From NCBI RefSeq assembly GCF_002741055.1, contig NZ_CP016809.1, positions 930,001 to 994,000 on the forward strand: DNA of 64,000 nt, in the 5' to 3' direction. Under the pieces are notes generated by a model that saw only the letters and a list, made by a program, of their open reading frames with translations, ran no database searches and was not told the origin of the DNA. This document shows positions 1 through 8,089 of the stretch, in pieces (position 1 is the stretch's first letter; each line of letters opens with the position of its first letter). The translations under genes were made by a program, and so were the position numbers. This DNA is from Paenibacillus ihbetae (GTDB taxonomy: Bacteria; Bacillota; Bacilli; Paenibacillales; Paenibacillaceae).

Positions 1-1069
1 CAGCCGATTCAAGGATAAGATCCGAATGCAAAGAGAGCTGCAGATCAATCTCCTGTTCCTTGGCTCTGACGGAGAACTTCCGGTAGACACGCTCGCACAG
101 CTCGCCCGCATCCACCTGTCTCAGCGACATTTCGGCGTGTCCTGCCTCCATTCGCGTCAGATCCAGCAAGTCCTTCACCAGACGGCCCATGCGCAGCGAC
201 TCTTCATGGATGACCTGAATCAGCTCCCGGCCTTCTTCAGGCGAAGCCGCCATTCCGTCGAGCAGCGCCTCGCTATATCCCTGCATCATCGACAGCGGAG
301 TCCGGATTTCATGCGATACGTTGGCGATGAAATCCGTCCGCATCTTCTCCAGCTTGACCTGTTCCGTAATATCCCGGAGCACGACGACAGCGCCCCTGAT
401 CACGTCATCGGAATAGAGCGGCGCCATGTGTGCCGACCAAATCCCCTGGTTCACATGCAGATCTGCGCTTTGATCCCTGCCTTCATTCACGGTGCTGTAG
501 AACAGCTCGCTCAGCGGCTTAGGCATCACGTCTGCCGCCCAGCCGCCCCCTTGCAAATCATCATCCCACTCAAGCCCCTTCCAGGTCTTCATGATTTCCT
601 GTCCGGGGGGGTTAACGAGAATTACCTGTCCGTGGTTATCGAACGTAATCACGGCGTCGCTCATGCTTCGAAGCACGCTGGACAAATGCTCCTTCTCGTG
701 ATTGAGATTGCGGATATTCGTCTCCAGCTCGGCGGCCATATGATTGAACGTATTCGCAAGCTCGCCGATTTCATCGCTCGTGACCAAATTGAGGCGGGTT
801 CCGTACTTCCCTTTGCGGATGTCATTGGCAGCCTCAATCAGCTGCTGCATCGGCTGCGTAATTTTCGTTAACAAGAAGAGCCCGAAAAAGGTCGTCATCG
901 AAAATCCGATGATCGACACATACGTAAACAAACGTTTGATAGCACTTGAATTTGTGAAGGTTGTATCAATGTAGGGGAGCAAAAATAATCCCAGCGTCAA
1001 CAGCACGCAGGCAACCAAGCACGTAATCGTGATCCACAGCTTGCCGACAAGCGATCTCCAGAAGTTCAC
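1..1069 (-). CDS. resE: Sensor histidine kinase ResE (C-terminus beyond window)
   Basis: Membrane sensor kinase of the ResDE system that activates respiration and anaerobic genes under oxygen limitation or nitric oxide. My translation from a GTG start shows TM1 at about residues 11-31, a loop of only about 15 residues, TM2 at about 47-68, a HAMP domain, a PAS-like region (about 130-240) and the dimerisation/phosphoacceptor box with SHEIRTP. The ATPase domain lies outside the window. The GTG sits one base after the resD stop and is preceded by GGAGGT inside the end of resD, so the two genes are translationally coupled. B. subtilis ResE has a much larger extracytoplasmic domain; here the signal must come mainly through the membrane or the PAS domain. 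Confidence 0.93.
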   Translation of the reverse strand, partial: MNFWRSLVGKLWITITCLVACVLLTLGLFLLPYIDTTFTNSSAIKRLFTYVSIIGFSMTTFFGLFLLTKITQPMQQLIEAANDIRKGKYGTRLNLVTSDEIGELANTFNHMAAELETNIRNLNHEKEHLSSVLRSMSDAVITFDNHGQVILVNPPGQEIMKTWKGLEWDDDLQGGGWAADVMPKPLSELFYSTVNEGRDQSADLHVNQGIWSAHMAPLYSDDVIRGAVVVLRDITEQVKLEKMRTDFIANVSHEIRTPLSMMQGYSEALLDGMAASPEEGRELIQVIHEESLRMGRLVKDLLDLTRMEAGHAEMSLRQVDAGELCERVYRKFSVRAKEQEIDLQLSLHSDLILESA

Positions 1070-1070
1070 G

Positions 1071-1787
1071 TTACTTCGGAACCTCCAGCTTGTAGCCTAC
1101 TCCCCATACGGTTGTGATCATGGCGGCGGCCTCCGAAGAAACCTTGTTCAGCTTCTCCCGCAGCCGTTTCACATGCGTATCGACGGTACGCAGATCACCG
1201 AAAAATTCATAATTCCAAACATCCTTCAGGAGCTCCTCCCGGGAAAACACTTTATCCGGCGAGGAGGCCAAATAGTGCAGCAGCTCATACTCCTTCGGCG
1301 TCAGACTGATTTCATGTCCCCCTGCCGTCACCCGGTGGGCGTCGTGCTCAATGACGAGATGAGGGAAGACAATGCTGTTGCTCGGGTTGGTTTCCTTGCT
1401 AAGATAAGCGGTAGCCGAGGAGCGGCGCAGAATCGCCTTGACCCGATAGATGACTTCCCGCGGGCTGAACGGCTTAACGACGTAATCGTCCGCGCCGACC
1501 TCGAAGCCTTGCACGCGGTTGATCTCCTCGCCCTTGGCAGTCAGCATCAGGATCGGCGTCGACTTCACCTGCCGAAGACGTGTACATACCTCCACCCCGT
1601 CCATACCCGGCAGCATCACATCCAATATAACCAATCCGTAATCCTCACCGGTTGCCTTGCGTAGGGCCGTTTCCCCGTCTTCAGCCTCGTCAATCTCATA
1701 TCCTTCCTTCTCCAGGTACATCTTCAACAAACGTCGAATACGCTCTTCATCATCGACTACGAGTATCCGGTTTCCATGCTCAGACAT
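1071..1787 (-). CDS. resD: Two-component response regulator ResD
   Basis: OmpR/PhoB-type response regulator, 238 aa. The receiver domain (about residues 6-120) carries the acidic pair D12-D13, phospho-acceptor D56 in the LDVMLPG strand, and the conserved T and K (LTAKGE, VKPFSP). The C-terminal winged helix ends in a typical DTHVKRLREKL recognition segment. It is the cognate partner of ResE and is known in Bacillus to control resA, ctaA, fnr and nitrate or nitrite respiration genes. I chose the ATG at 1787 because AAGGAG lies 9 bases before it; an in-frame ATG at 1805 has no such site. A terminator-like hairpin separates it from resC. Confidence 0.95.
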   Translation of the reverse strand: MSEHGNRILVVDDEERIRRLLKMYLEKEGYEIDEAEDGETALRKATGEDYGLVILDVMLPGMDGVEVCTRLRQVKSTPILMLTAKGEEINRVQGFEVGADDYVVKPFSPREVIYRVKAILRRSSATAYLSKETNPSNSIVFPHLVIEHDAHRVTAGGHEISLTPKEYELLHYLASSPDKVFSREELLKDVWNYEFFGDLRTVDTHVKRLREKLNKVSSEAAAMITTVWGVGYKLEVPK

Positions 1788-1816
1788 TGACAGCAGCTCC
1801 TTCATTGTTATAGGGG

Positions 1817-1859
1817 AAAATCAGAACGGCCCTCAAAACGTAAGGGCCCTCCTGATTTT
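1817..1859 (-). terminator. Attenuator-type hairpin between resC and resD
   Basis: On the minus strand AAAATCAG pairs with CTGATTTT and an inner GGCCCT pairs with AGGGCC around a 9-base loop, ending in TTTTC. It lies between the resC stop and the resD ribosome binding site. It probably reduces read-through so that resDE is made at a different level from resABC. Confidence 0.7.
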
Positions 1860-1886
1860 CTAATCCGTTGCTATTTAACTTCATTT

Positions 1887-3140
1887 TTAATCCGTTCCGG
1901 CATAGGAATGCAGACCGGCAATGATCAGGTTGACGCCAACCAGCGTAAACATGACGACGATAAATCCGATAACCGACAGCCAGGACGAGTATTTGCCCTG
2001 CCATCCGCGGGACAGCCGCAAATGCAGGTACACGCTGTAAAAGAGCCACGTAATCAGCGCCCAGACTTCCTTCGGATCCCAGCCCCAGAAGCGGCCCCAA
2101 GCAATCTCCGCCCAAATCATGGCGAAGATGAGTCCGCCCAGCGTGAATACCGGGAATCCGATCGCGATGGCACGGTAGCTGATTTCGTCCAGATCATCGG
2201 GATTCAGCTTGTTCAGTGCAGGCTGAATGAATTTCGCAATCGGTCTTCGGATGATGAGCCTCAGCAGTCCGTACAGGATGATGCCGCTCACCAGCGACCA
2301 GATCACGGTGTTGAGCTTCCTGCCCGCGTTCACGCCATGCATCCATGACGGAGCTTCGAACAGCGGGGCCTTCATGCCCAGGAATGATTGCATGCTCTCC
2401 GTCTCGCTCTGATACGGGGCTACAATCGGCGGCATGTTGTACTCCACTTTTACTATTTTACTGGTTTCCGTTTTAGGGTCAACTTGCGTTTGATTGAACA
2501 CGGCTTCGTAACCGGCTGTGCGGAAGCTGTAGACCGACAGGATGAAGCCGAGCAGAACGACGATCGCGAACATGCACAGCTCGAGCCAACGCTGTTCTCT
2601 CCGCGCGCCTTTGTCTGTAGCGGCGAAGTTGACCGTCCGCAGCAGGTGCATCAGACCTGCGATAAAGCCGACGGCGAAGAACGCATCGCCGAGCGCAGCC
2701 AGCGTGACGTGAATGCCGAGCCAATACGACTGCAGCGATGGAATCAACGGCTGCACTTCCTGAGGGAACACGGCCGCATACGCCATAATGAGAATGACGA
2801 GCGGCAGCGCGAACAGGCCGAGCAGCGATTTTTTATAAATAAAATACAGCACCAGAAATGCAATCATGATCGCCATGGCCAGGAACGACATAAACTCGTA
2901 CATGTTGCTCACCGGCACATGTCCGGAGCCTGCCCATCTGGTGAAGAAATACAGCAGATGGCCGATCAGGCCGATCGATGCCGTTACGAATGCGATCTTG
3001 CCCCATTTGGCAAGATGGGCTTCGGGCTCCCGCTTCCGGAAACGGCGGCCCATGACCGCAATGGCATACATGATAAACGATGCGCAATATAGCAAAAAGG
3101 ACACAACAAATGCATCACCGCTAAAATCGATTAGATTCAT
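1887..3140 (-). CDS. resC: Cytochrome c synthase subunit ResC (CcsA/CcsB-type)
   Basis: Polytopic membrane protein of the System II cytochrome c maturation complex. It moves heme outward and, with ResB, attaches it to CXXCH apocytochromes on the outer face of the membrane. The 417-aa protein has at least eight hydrophobic segments and the family signature WAEIAWGRFWGWDPKEVW (tryptophan-rich heme-handling WWD-type motif) at about residues 345-362, with later histidines flanking it. Its ATG overlaps the resB stop by 4 bases, so the two are translationally coupled. In other genomes the gene is called ccsB or ccsA. Confidence 0.95.
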   Translation of the reverse strand: MNLIDFSGDAFVVSFLLYCASFIMYAIAVMGRRFRKREPEAHLAKWGKIAFVTASIGLIGHLLYFFTRWAGSGHVPVSNMYEFMSFLAMAIMIAFLVLYFIYKKSLLGLFALPLVILIMAYAAVFPQEVQPLIPSLQSYWLGIHVTLAALGDAFFAVGFIAGLMHLLRTVNFAATDKGARREQRWLELCMFAIVVLLGFILSVYSFRTAGYEAVFNQTQVDPKTETSKIVKVEYNMPPIVAPYQSETESMQSFLGMKAPLFEAPSWMHGVNAGRKLNTVIWSLVSGIILYGLLRLIIRRPIAKFIQPALNKLNPDDLDEISYRAIAIGFPVFTLGGLIFAMIWAEIAWGRFWGWDPKEVWALITWLFYSVYLHLRLSRGWQGKYSSWLSVIGFIVVMFTLVGVNLIIAGLHSYAGTD

Positions 3141-4831
3141 GCTTGACTCCCCCTGTTATTCTCCAGCGACTTTTCGTCGACCTCGATATTCATCTGATTC
3201 AGGATGGCGGCGACTTCCCTGCGCAGACCGAACCAGTTCTTGTTCGTGTGGGCACCGAGCGTCAGCGTTCCGTCATCGATCCGCAGCCAAATCCGGCGAT
3301 GATGGAAATAGAAGCCCATGACCAGGCCGATCATGCCGATAAATGCGCCGACCCAGATGAACGGCATCGCCTTGTCCACGCGGATGTTCAAATACGTCGT
3401 TGACTCCGCAAAGTCGACGTCCTCCATGCTGAGTACGTCCAGCGTTATGAGATTCTCGCCTCCGGCAAGCTGCGCGTTGATCGCATCCTGCTGGAATCGC
3501 TCCTTGTCGACCTGTTTCGGGAAGTAGAAATATTGAATGCCTTCCTCCGGCAGGTTCGGTCCCTTGATCAGGAACAGGAACGCGGGTGCGTTCGGGTTCG
3601 GTGACAGATTGACGGGCTTTCCGTCGTCACCGAGACCGAAATCCGTAAACGTCTGCGTCAGCGTCAAGGTGTAATCCCCCGCCTTGTACTCTCTTACGGG
3701 ATCCTTGATCGACAGATCGATCTTTCCATATTGTTCCCCGGTTTTGCTGTCAATCAACATCGGGGATACGGTCCGGAGAATCGGAGTCAAATCATAATCG
3801 AATTGATATGCCTTCAGCCCCTTGTAGTTGAGCGGGTGGTTCACCTCGATGTTATGGCGGGTGACCTCTTTAAGCTGCGGCTCTTGGCCCGGTGTATCGC
3901 AATTGGACTCGCACACATACAGGATCGCCTCGGTTTCGAATTTCTTAGGCAGCACCTTGCCCTTGCCCTTGAATTCATTCGGCAAATCCTCTTCCGTATA
4001 GAATTCTACATTGAATCCGTCATTCATCAGATAATAACTCGTGTTCTTGATGTGCACGGGCTCGCCTTCCGGAAACGCCATATGCTCGTCCATATGAAGG
4101 CCCGGCAAATTCCGTCCGAGAACAGCCAGAAGAAAGATGATCAGGCCGATATGGAGCACATACGGCCCCCATCGGCTGAAACGCTGCTTCTCCGCAAGCA
4201 GCGTGCCCCCGTCCGTGCGGACGCGGTATCCTTTTTTCTTGATCAGCGGCTTAACCCGCTCAACCCACTCGGCTCCATCTTGCTCGACCGTTCCCTGGTA
4301 GACCACCCGCTGGCGGGTCAGAAACGACATATGCTTCGGGATGCGCTGTCTGCTTAGCGCCTTGTAAAGCGGCAGCACGCGGTCCAGGCTGCAGATGACC
4401 AAGGATGCGCCGATCATAACCAGCAGAAGCACGAACCACCAAGACGTATATGTATGGGACAGCCCGAGCAGATAATAAATATGCCCCAGCTGTCCGTACT
4501 CCTCTTTGTAGTAGACAGAGGGGTCAATGTTAAGGAATGTGCTCTCCTGCGGCAGGATGGTTCCGAGCGATGAGCCGATCAGCGTCAGCAGGATCAAATA
4601 GATCGCAACCTTCACCGAGGAGAAGAAATTCCAGACCTTGTCGATGAAGCCGGGGTTGGCTTTCTGCGAGCGGCGGGCCACCCCGTCGTAACGCATCTCC
4701 AGGATCGACTGGGCTTCCGCTTCCTTTGTCAGCGGTTTCCCGCAGGCTTCGCACAGGACGGTTCCGGGCGGGTTCTGATGTCCGCATTCACATTTCGTGT
4801 TTTGGATCAAAGGCTTGGAACCTTCACTCAT
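3137..4831 (-). CDS. resB: Cytochrome c biogenesis protein ResB with N-terminal zinc ribbon
   Basis: Partner of ResC in System II cytochrome c assembly, 564 aa. It shows membrane segments at roughly residues 75-95, 130-155 and 220-240, a large extracytoplasmic domain and a last membrane helix near 490-510, as in the ResB/Ccs1 family. The first 35 residues hold cysteines C14, C16, C27 and C30 in a small zinc-ribbon arrangement before the first helix, on the cytoplasmic side. I infer zinc binding from spacing only. It overlaps resA upstream and resC downstream by 4 bases each. Confidence 0.93.
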   Translation of the reverse strand: MSEGSKPLIQNTKCECGHQNPPGTVLCEACGKPLTKEAEAQSILEMRYDGVARRSQKANPGFIDKVWNFFSSVKVAIYLILLTLIGSSLGTILPQESTFLNIDPSVYYKEEYGQLGHIYYLLGLSHTYTSWWFVLLLVMIGASLVICSLDRVLPLYKALSRQRIPKHMSFLTRQRVVYQGTVEQDGAEWVERVKPLIKKKGYRVRTDGGTLLAEKQRFSRWGPYVLHIGLIIFLLAVLGRNLPGLHMDEHMAFPEGEPVHIKNTSYYLMNDGFNVEFYTEEDLPNEFKGKGKVLPKKFETEAILYVCESNCDTPGQEPQLKEVTRHNIEVNHPLNYKGLKAYQFDYDLTPILRTVSPMLIDSKTGEQYGKIDLSIKDPVREYKAGDYTLTLTQTFTDFGLGDDGKPVNLSPNPNAPAFLFLIKGPNLPEEGIQYFYFPKQVDKERFQQDAINAQLAGGENLITLDVLSMEDVDFAESTTYLNIRVDKAMPFIWVGAFIGMIGLVMGFYFHHRRIWLRIDDGTLTLGAHTNKNWFGLRREVAAILNQMNIEVDEKSLENNRGSQA

Positions 4832-5355
4832 TTTGCTTTCACCAACTGTTCGATTTGTTTATCCAGCGTATCCAGATCCAGCTCGCCGATGCGAATATGG
4901 TGAATCTTCCCGGAGGCCGTCACGAAGAAGGTCGTGGGCATCGGGCCAACGCCGTAGCTGGCCACCGCATCCCGATTCGGATCCATCAGGATCGGGAACT
5001 TCACGCCGGTCTGAGCCACAAAATTTTCCACCGTCATTTTGTTCTCGCCCACGTTGATCCCGACGATTTCGACCCCTTGATCCTTCCACTTCTCCCACTG
5101 CGCCTGCAGTGCCGGCATCTCCCGGACGCATGGTGGGCAGTAGGTCCCCCAGAAATTGATAACCCTGGCTTTGCCTTCGTATTCGTTCATGGTATGTACA
5201 TTGCCATCCATGCCCAGAAGCTCGAAATTCGCAGCCTTCTCACCGACCTTAGGCACCTCGTCAGAGCCGAATACAACGGTTGCAACGGCGTACGCGCCGA
5301 TCAGGACGATGGCAAGCAGTATAACGATCTGTATGCTTTTCTTCGATTTGCCCAT
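4828..5355 (-). CDS. resA: Thiol-disulfide oxidoreductase ResA
   Basis: Membrane-anchored, thioredoxin-like protein that reduces the CXXCH cysteines of apocytochrome c outside the cell so that heme can be attached. One uncleaved N-terminal helix (about residues 8-29) is followed by a TlpA/AhpC-TSA type domain. The active site is WGTYCPPC, with C73 and C76; the intervening PP differs from the EP of B. subtilis ResA. The glutamate seen in ResA-type sites and the cis-proline (GPMPTTF) are present. First gene of resABC(DE); AGGAAG precedes the ATG. Confidence 0.94.
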   Translation of the reverse strand: MGKSKKSIQIVILLAIVLIGAYAVATVVFGSDEVPKVGEKAANFELLGMDGNVHTMNEYEGKARVINFWGTYCPPCVREMPALQAQWEKWKDQGVEIVGINVGENKMTVENFVAQTGVKFPILMDPNRDAVASYGVGPMPTTFFVTASGKIHHIRIGELDLDTLDKQIEQLVKAK

Positions 5356-5479
5356 AGTGCAGCAGCTTCCTTTCTATGACTTTCATCATAAATGTGCAGG
5401 CGGGTGTGAACATCCTATGAACAATTATAACGAAATTCGTCATAAACGCCGCTCGCCATTTTGAATATTATGTGTCGGG

Positions 5480-6235
5480 TTACCGTTTTTTCTTCGGTTT
5501 GCCGCCTGGTTTCGCCGCCTTGGCCATCTGCTGCAGCTCATTGACTTCACTTGGCGTCAAATGACGGTACAGGCCCCGCTTTAGATTCTGAAGCAGCAAA
5601 TCGCCGTACGCGATCCGCTTCAGCCGGATTACCGGATGATTGATCGCTTCGAACATCCTCCGCACCTGGCGGTTGCGTCCCTCGTGAATCGTAATGGTGA
5701 TGACGGACTGCTTGTTTTCCGGGTCTACGTCACGGTATTCGACTTCGGCCGGGGCGGTCATCCCGTCCTCGAGCATGATGCCTTGGCGAAGCTTGTCCAG
5801 CTCGGATCCGTGGGGCACCCCTTTCACCGTCGCCAGGTAGGTTTTCGGCACATGATACTTGGGGTGGCTGAGCAGATTGGCGAATTCGCCGTCATTGGTC
5901 AGCAGCAGCAAGCCTTCCGTATCGTAATCCAGACGGCCGATCGGATAGACGCGCTCCTTTATGCCCTTGAGGTAGTCCGATACGATCTTTCGGCCTTCCG
6001 GATCCGATGCGCTCGTAATGACTCCCTTTGGTTTATTCAACATCAAATAGACCTTTTTCTCATGCTTGATCGGTTTCCCTGAAACCGTAATGATATCTTC
6101 GGCAGGGTCGGCCTTGGTCCCGAGCTCGGTAACGGTCACCCCGTTCACCTGCACCTTGCCCTCCAGAATCAGTTCCTCGCACTTTCGGCGGGATGCGACT
6201 CCGGCCTGTGCCATAATTTTCTGTAATCTCTCCAT
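5480..6235 (-). CDS. rluB: 23S rRNA pseudouridine synthase (RluB-type)
   Basis: RsuA/RluB family enzyme, 251 aa, that isomerises a uridine in helix 89 of 23S rRNA. An S4 RNA-binding domain covers about residues 1-60 (MERLQKIMAQAGVASRR). The synthase domain carries the catalytic motif GRLDYDTEGLLLLTNDG with the nucleophilic aspartate. The C-terminus is lysine-rich (GGKPKKKR). In B. subtilis this gene (ypuL) is also just upstream of resA. Family assignment is secure; the exact target uridine is inferred. Confidence 0.93.
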   Translation of the reverse strand: MERLQKIMAQAGVASRRKCEELILEGKVQVNGVTVTELGTKADPAEDIITVSGKPIKHEKKVYLMLNKPKGVITSASDPEGRKIVSDYLKGIKERVYPIGRLDYDTEGLLLLTNDGEFANLLSHPKYHVPKTYLATVKGVPHGSELDKLRQGIMLEDGMTAPAEVEYRDVDPENKQSVITITIHEGRNRQVRRMFEAINHPVIRLKRIAYGDLLLQNLKRGLYRHLTPSEVNELQQMAKAAKPGGKPKKKR

Positions 6236-6256
6236 GTTCGATAGGTCACCTCATCC

Positions 6257-6598
6257 CTAATGATAACCATCGACAGGATAAATCACAAGCGCGTTCCACG
6301 GAAAAGCCGCTCCCGGGCAGCTTTCTGCATGCGGAAACAGGTACAGCGGGGAAATATCATGCAATCTCGAAAGCTCCATAATGATTTTGCTGGCGGTAAA
6401 CAGCTGGGTTTTCTGTTCAAGGCTCATAAGCTCATAACGACGATTGAAATTGCCTTCCAAACAGATATGGATCAGTTTCTGATGCAGAAGCATCGGGGAG
6501 GACGTGACCGATCCGTCCGAATGAACCGTAAAATCGAACCCTACTCGCGTCTCCTGCTCGCATGCGGAATGATGGATCACAAAGCCTTCGAATTCCAT
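6257..6598 (-). CDS. Small peptidoglycan-recognition/amidase_2-like protein
   Basis: 113-aa protein with no signal peptide. It begins close to an IHHSA motif, continues with a HICLEGNFN strand and ends with PHAESCPG. This order of His, then His and Cys in a late loop, is the zinc-ligand pattern of N-acetylmuramoyl-L-alanine amidases of the amidase_2/PGRP fold, but the domain is compact and lacks export signals. The start is the ATG at 6598 preceded by GAGGTGAT. It sits between spmB and rluB, 21 bases upstream of rluB, and may be cotranscribed with it. A muropeptide-directed role, perhaps in sporulation, is inference. Confidence 0.65.
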   Translation of the reverse strand: MEFEGFVIHHSACEQETRVGFDFTVHSDGSVTSSPMLLHQKLIHICLEGNFNRRYELMSLEQKTQLFTASKIIMELSRLHDISPLYLFPHAESCPGAAFPWNALVIYPVDGYH

Positions 6599-6695
6599 AT
6601 CATCACCTCTGCCGCACAAGATTCATTCTTTTGATTCAGCAGTATATGACTGTGCGGATCCCCCGGTATAGGCGCCTGTTCCCATTACAGTAAAC

Positions 6696-6740
6696 AAAAA
6701 TCCCCGATTATCGCGCAGCCGCAAGCACGATATCGGGGTT
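6696..6740 (-). terminator. Intrinsic terminator after spmB
   Basis: Minus-strand stem CCCCGATATCG(TG) paired with CGCGATAATCGGGG and followed by ATTTTTG. It closes the dacB-spmA-spmB transcription unit. Confidence 0.8.
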
Positions 6741-6856
6741 ACGTATTGATCTTAGATGATGCATCTTCGTTTACCTCTTTTGACATGGGGCTCGGTCTGA
6801 TGCAAGCCCTTAAGCTCATACGAAGCTGATATATTCGCGCCTATATCGCGCCGTCG

Positions 6857-7390
6857 TCATCCAAATACGAGCAAGCATACGGCGATAGCGGCAATAAATC
6901 CGACCAGATCGGAGAACAGGCCGACCTTCAGCGCATATCTGCCGTTGCGGATGCCAACGGCTCCGAAATAGACGGTCAACACATACAATGTCGTGTCGGT
7001 GCTTCCTTGGATCGTGGAAGCGATTCGGCCGATCATTGAATCCGGCCCGTACGCGCGGATCAGCTCGGTTGTATAAGCCAGCGATCCTGTCCCAGTCAGC
7101 GGTCGAAGCAAGCCAAGCGGCAGAATTTCGCTCGGGACTCCGAGAGACTGCAGAAACGGGCCCGTCCATCCCACAAAGAACTCCAGCGCTCCGGAGGAGC
7201 GGAAGACGCTGATTGCCACCATCATGCCGACCAAATGGGGGATGATGCCGATCGCAGTGGAGAAGCCGCCCTTGGCTCCTTCCACAAACGATTCATATAC
7301 CGGTACTTTGCGGGTATAGGCATAAAGCGGGATGAACGCGACCATAATGGGAATAGACCAGGCCGAGATGACGCTAATCCATGACAGCAA
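6857..7390 (-). CDS. spmB: Spore maturation protein SpmB
   Basis: Integral membrane protein (177 aa) of the nucleoside-recognition/Gate domain family. Four or five hydrophobic helices are visible, with the conserved GLLRPLTGTGSLAYTTEL and STDTTLYVLTVYFGAVG segments typical of SpmB. In B. subtilis SpmA and SpmB are needed for normal spore core dehydration and heat resistance. It starts 6 bases after the spmA stop, so the pair is one unit. Confidence 0.95.
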   Translation of the reverse strand: MLSWISVISAWSIPIMVAFIPLYAYTRKVPVYESFVEGAKGGFSTAIGIIPHLVGMMVAISVFRSSGALEFFVGWTGPFLQSLGVPSEILPLGLLRPLTGTGSLAYTTELIRAYGPDSMIGRIASTIQGSTDTTLYVLTVYFGAVGIRNGRYALKVGLFSDLVGFIAAIAVCLLVFG

Positions 7391-7396
7391 TGTTCA

Positions 7397-8029
7397 TCAC
7401 CCTTTCATATCCGGATTCCTTCCAGCTCCGATTCCGGACGGCTGCTGGCGACGAATGGAACGCCTTCTATACCACCTGTCCGCTAGAATGGCCGCCGCTG
7501 TCGCGATTGCCGTAGCCAGCAGCGTCGTACCTACGATTTCCGCCGGATTCGCCGATTCGTAATTCAGGCGGATGGCAATCAGCGTTGTCGGGATCAACGT
7601 GATGCTGGCTGTGTTAAGCGCCAGCAGCGTGCACATCGCCGGTGTCGCGGTGTCTTTATCCGGATTCAGCTTCTGCAGCTCCTGCATCGCTTTGATTCCC
7701 ATCGGTGTCGCCGCATTGCCAAGACCGAACAAATTCGCGCTCATATTCGATAAAATATACCCGATCGCCGGATGATCCTTCGGCACGTCGGGGAACAGAA
7801 ATCTTACGACCGGTCCCAGCATGACTGCAACCTTCTTCAGAAGACCCGAATCCTCGGCAATCCGCATCATGCCCAGCCAAAAAACCAGGATGCTGATCAG
7901 CCCGAAAGACACGGTTACACCTGTTTGTGCTCCATCAAATACGGCTTTGGTTACCGCGTCGATATTTCCGTTCACCGCTGCAAAGCCAAACCCGATCAGG
8001 ATCATCCCCATCCAGATCATATTGATCAT
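7397..8029 (-). CDS. spmA: Spore maturation protein SpmA
   Basis: Membrane protein (210 aa) of the same Gate-domain family as SpmB, with the signatures GNAATPMGIKAMQ and NTASITLIPTTLIA. It acts with SpmB in spore core dehydration. The C-terminus is a short basic tail (RWYRRRSIRRQ). It follows dacB by about 60 bases, the same order as in B. subtilis, and probably shares its sigma-E promoter. Confidence 0.95.
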   Translation of the reverse strand: MINMIWMGMILIGFGFAAVNGNIDAVTKAVFDGAQTGVTVSFGLISILVFWLGMMRIAEDSGLLKKVAVMLGPVVRFLFPDVPKDHPAIGYILSNMSANLFGLGNAATPMGIKAMQELQKLNPDKDTATPAMCTLLALNTASITLIPTTLIAIRLNYESANPAEIVGTTLLATAIATAAAILADRWYRRRSIRRQQPSGIGAGRNPDMKG

Positions 8030-8089
8030 AGCTTTTCCACGCCCCCGTTCTTGACTCGCGATATCGAGAGTTCGCCATCTTAGCGAAAC

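Noticed and set aside
26..871. Long plus-strand open frame opposite resE
   Set aside because: It lies antisense to a clear histidine kinase, has no ribosome binding site, and its translation is not protein-like.
5420..5430. TATAAT before resA as a promoter
   Set aside because: A TATAAT lies at 5424-5429 on the minus strand, but no -35 element is found at a suitable distance, so I did not list it.
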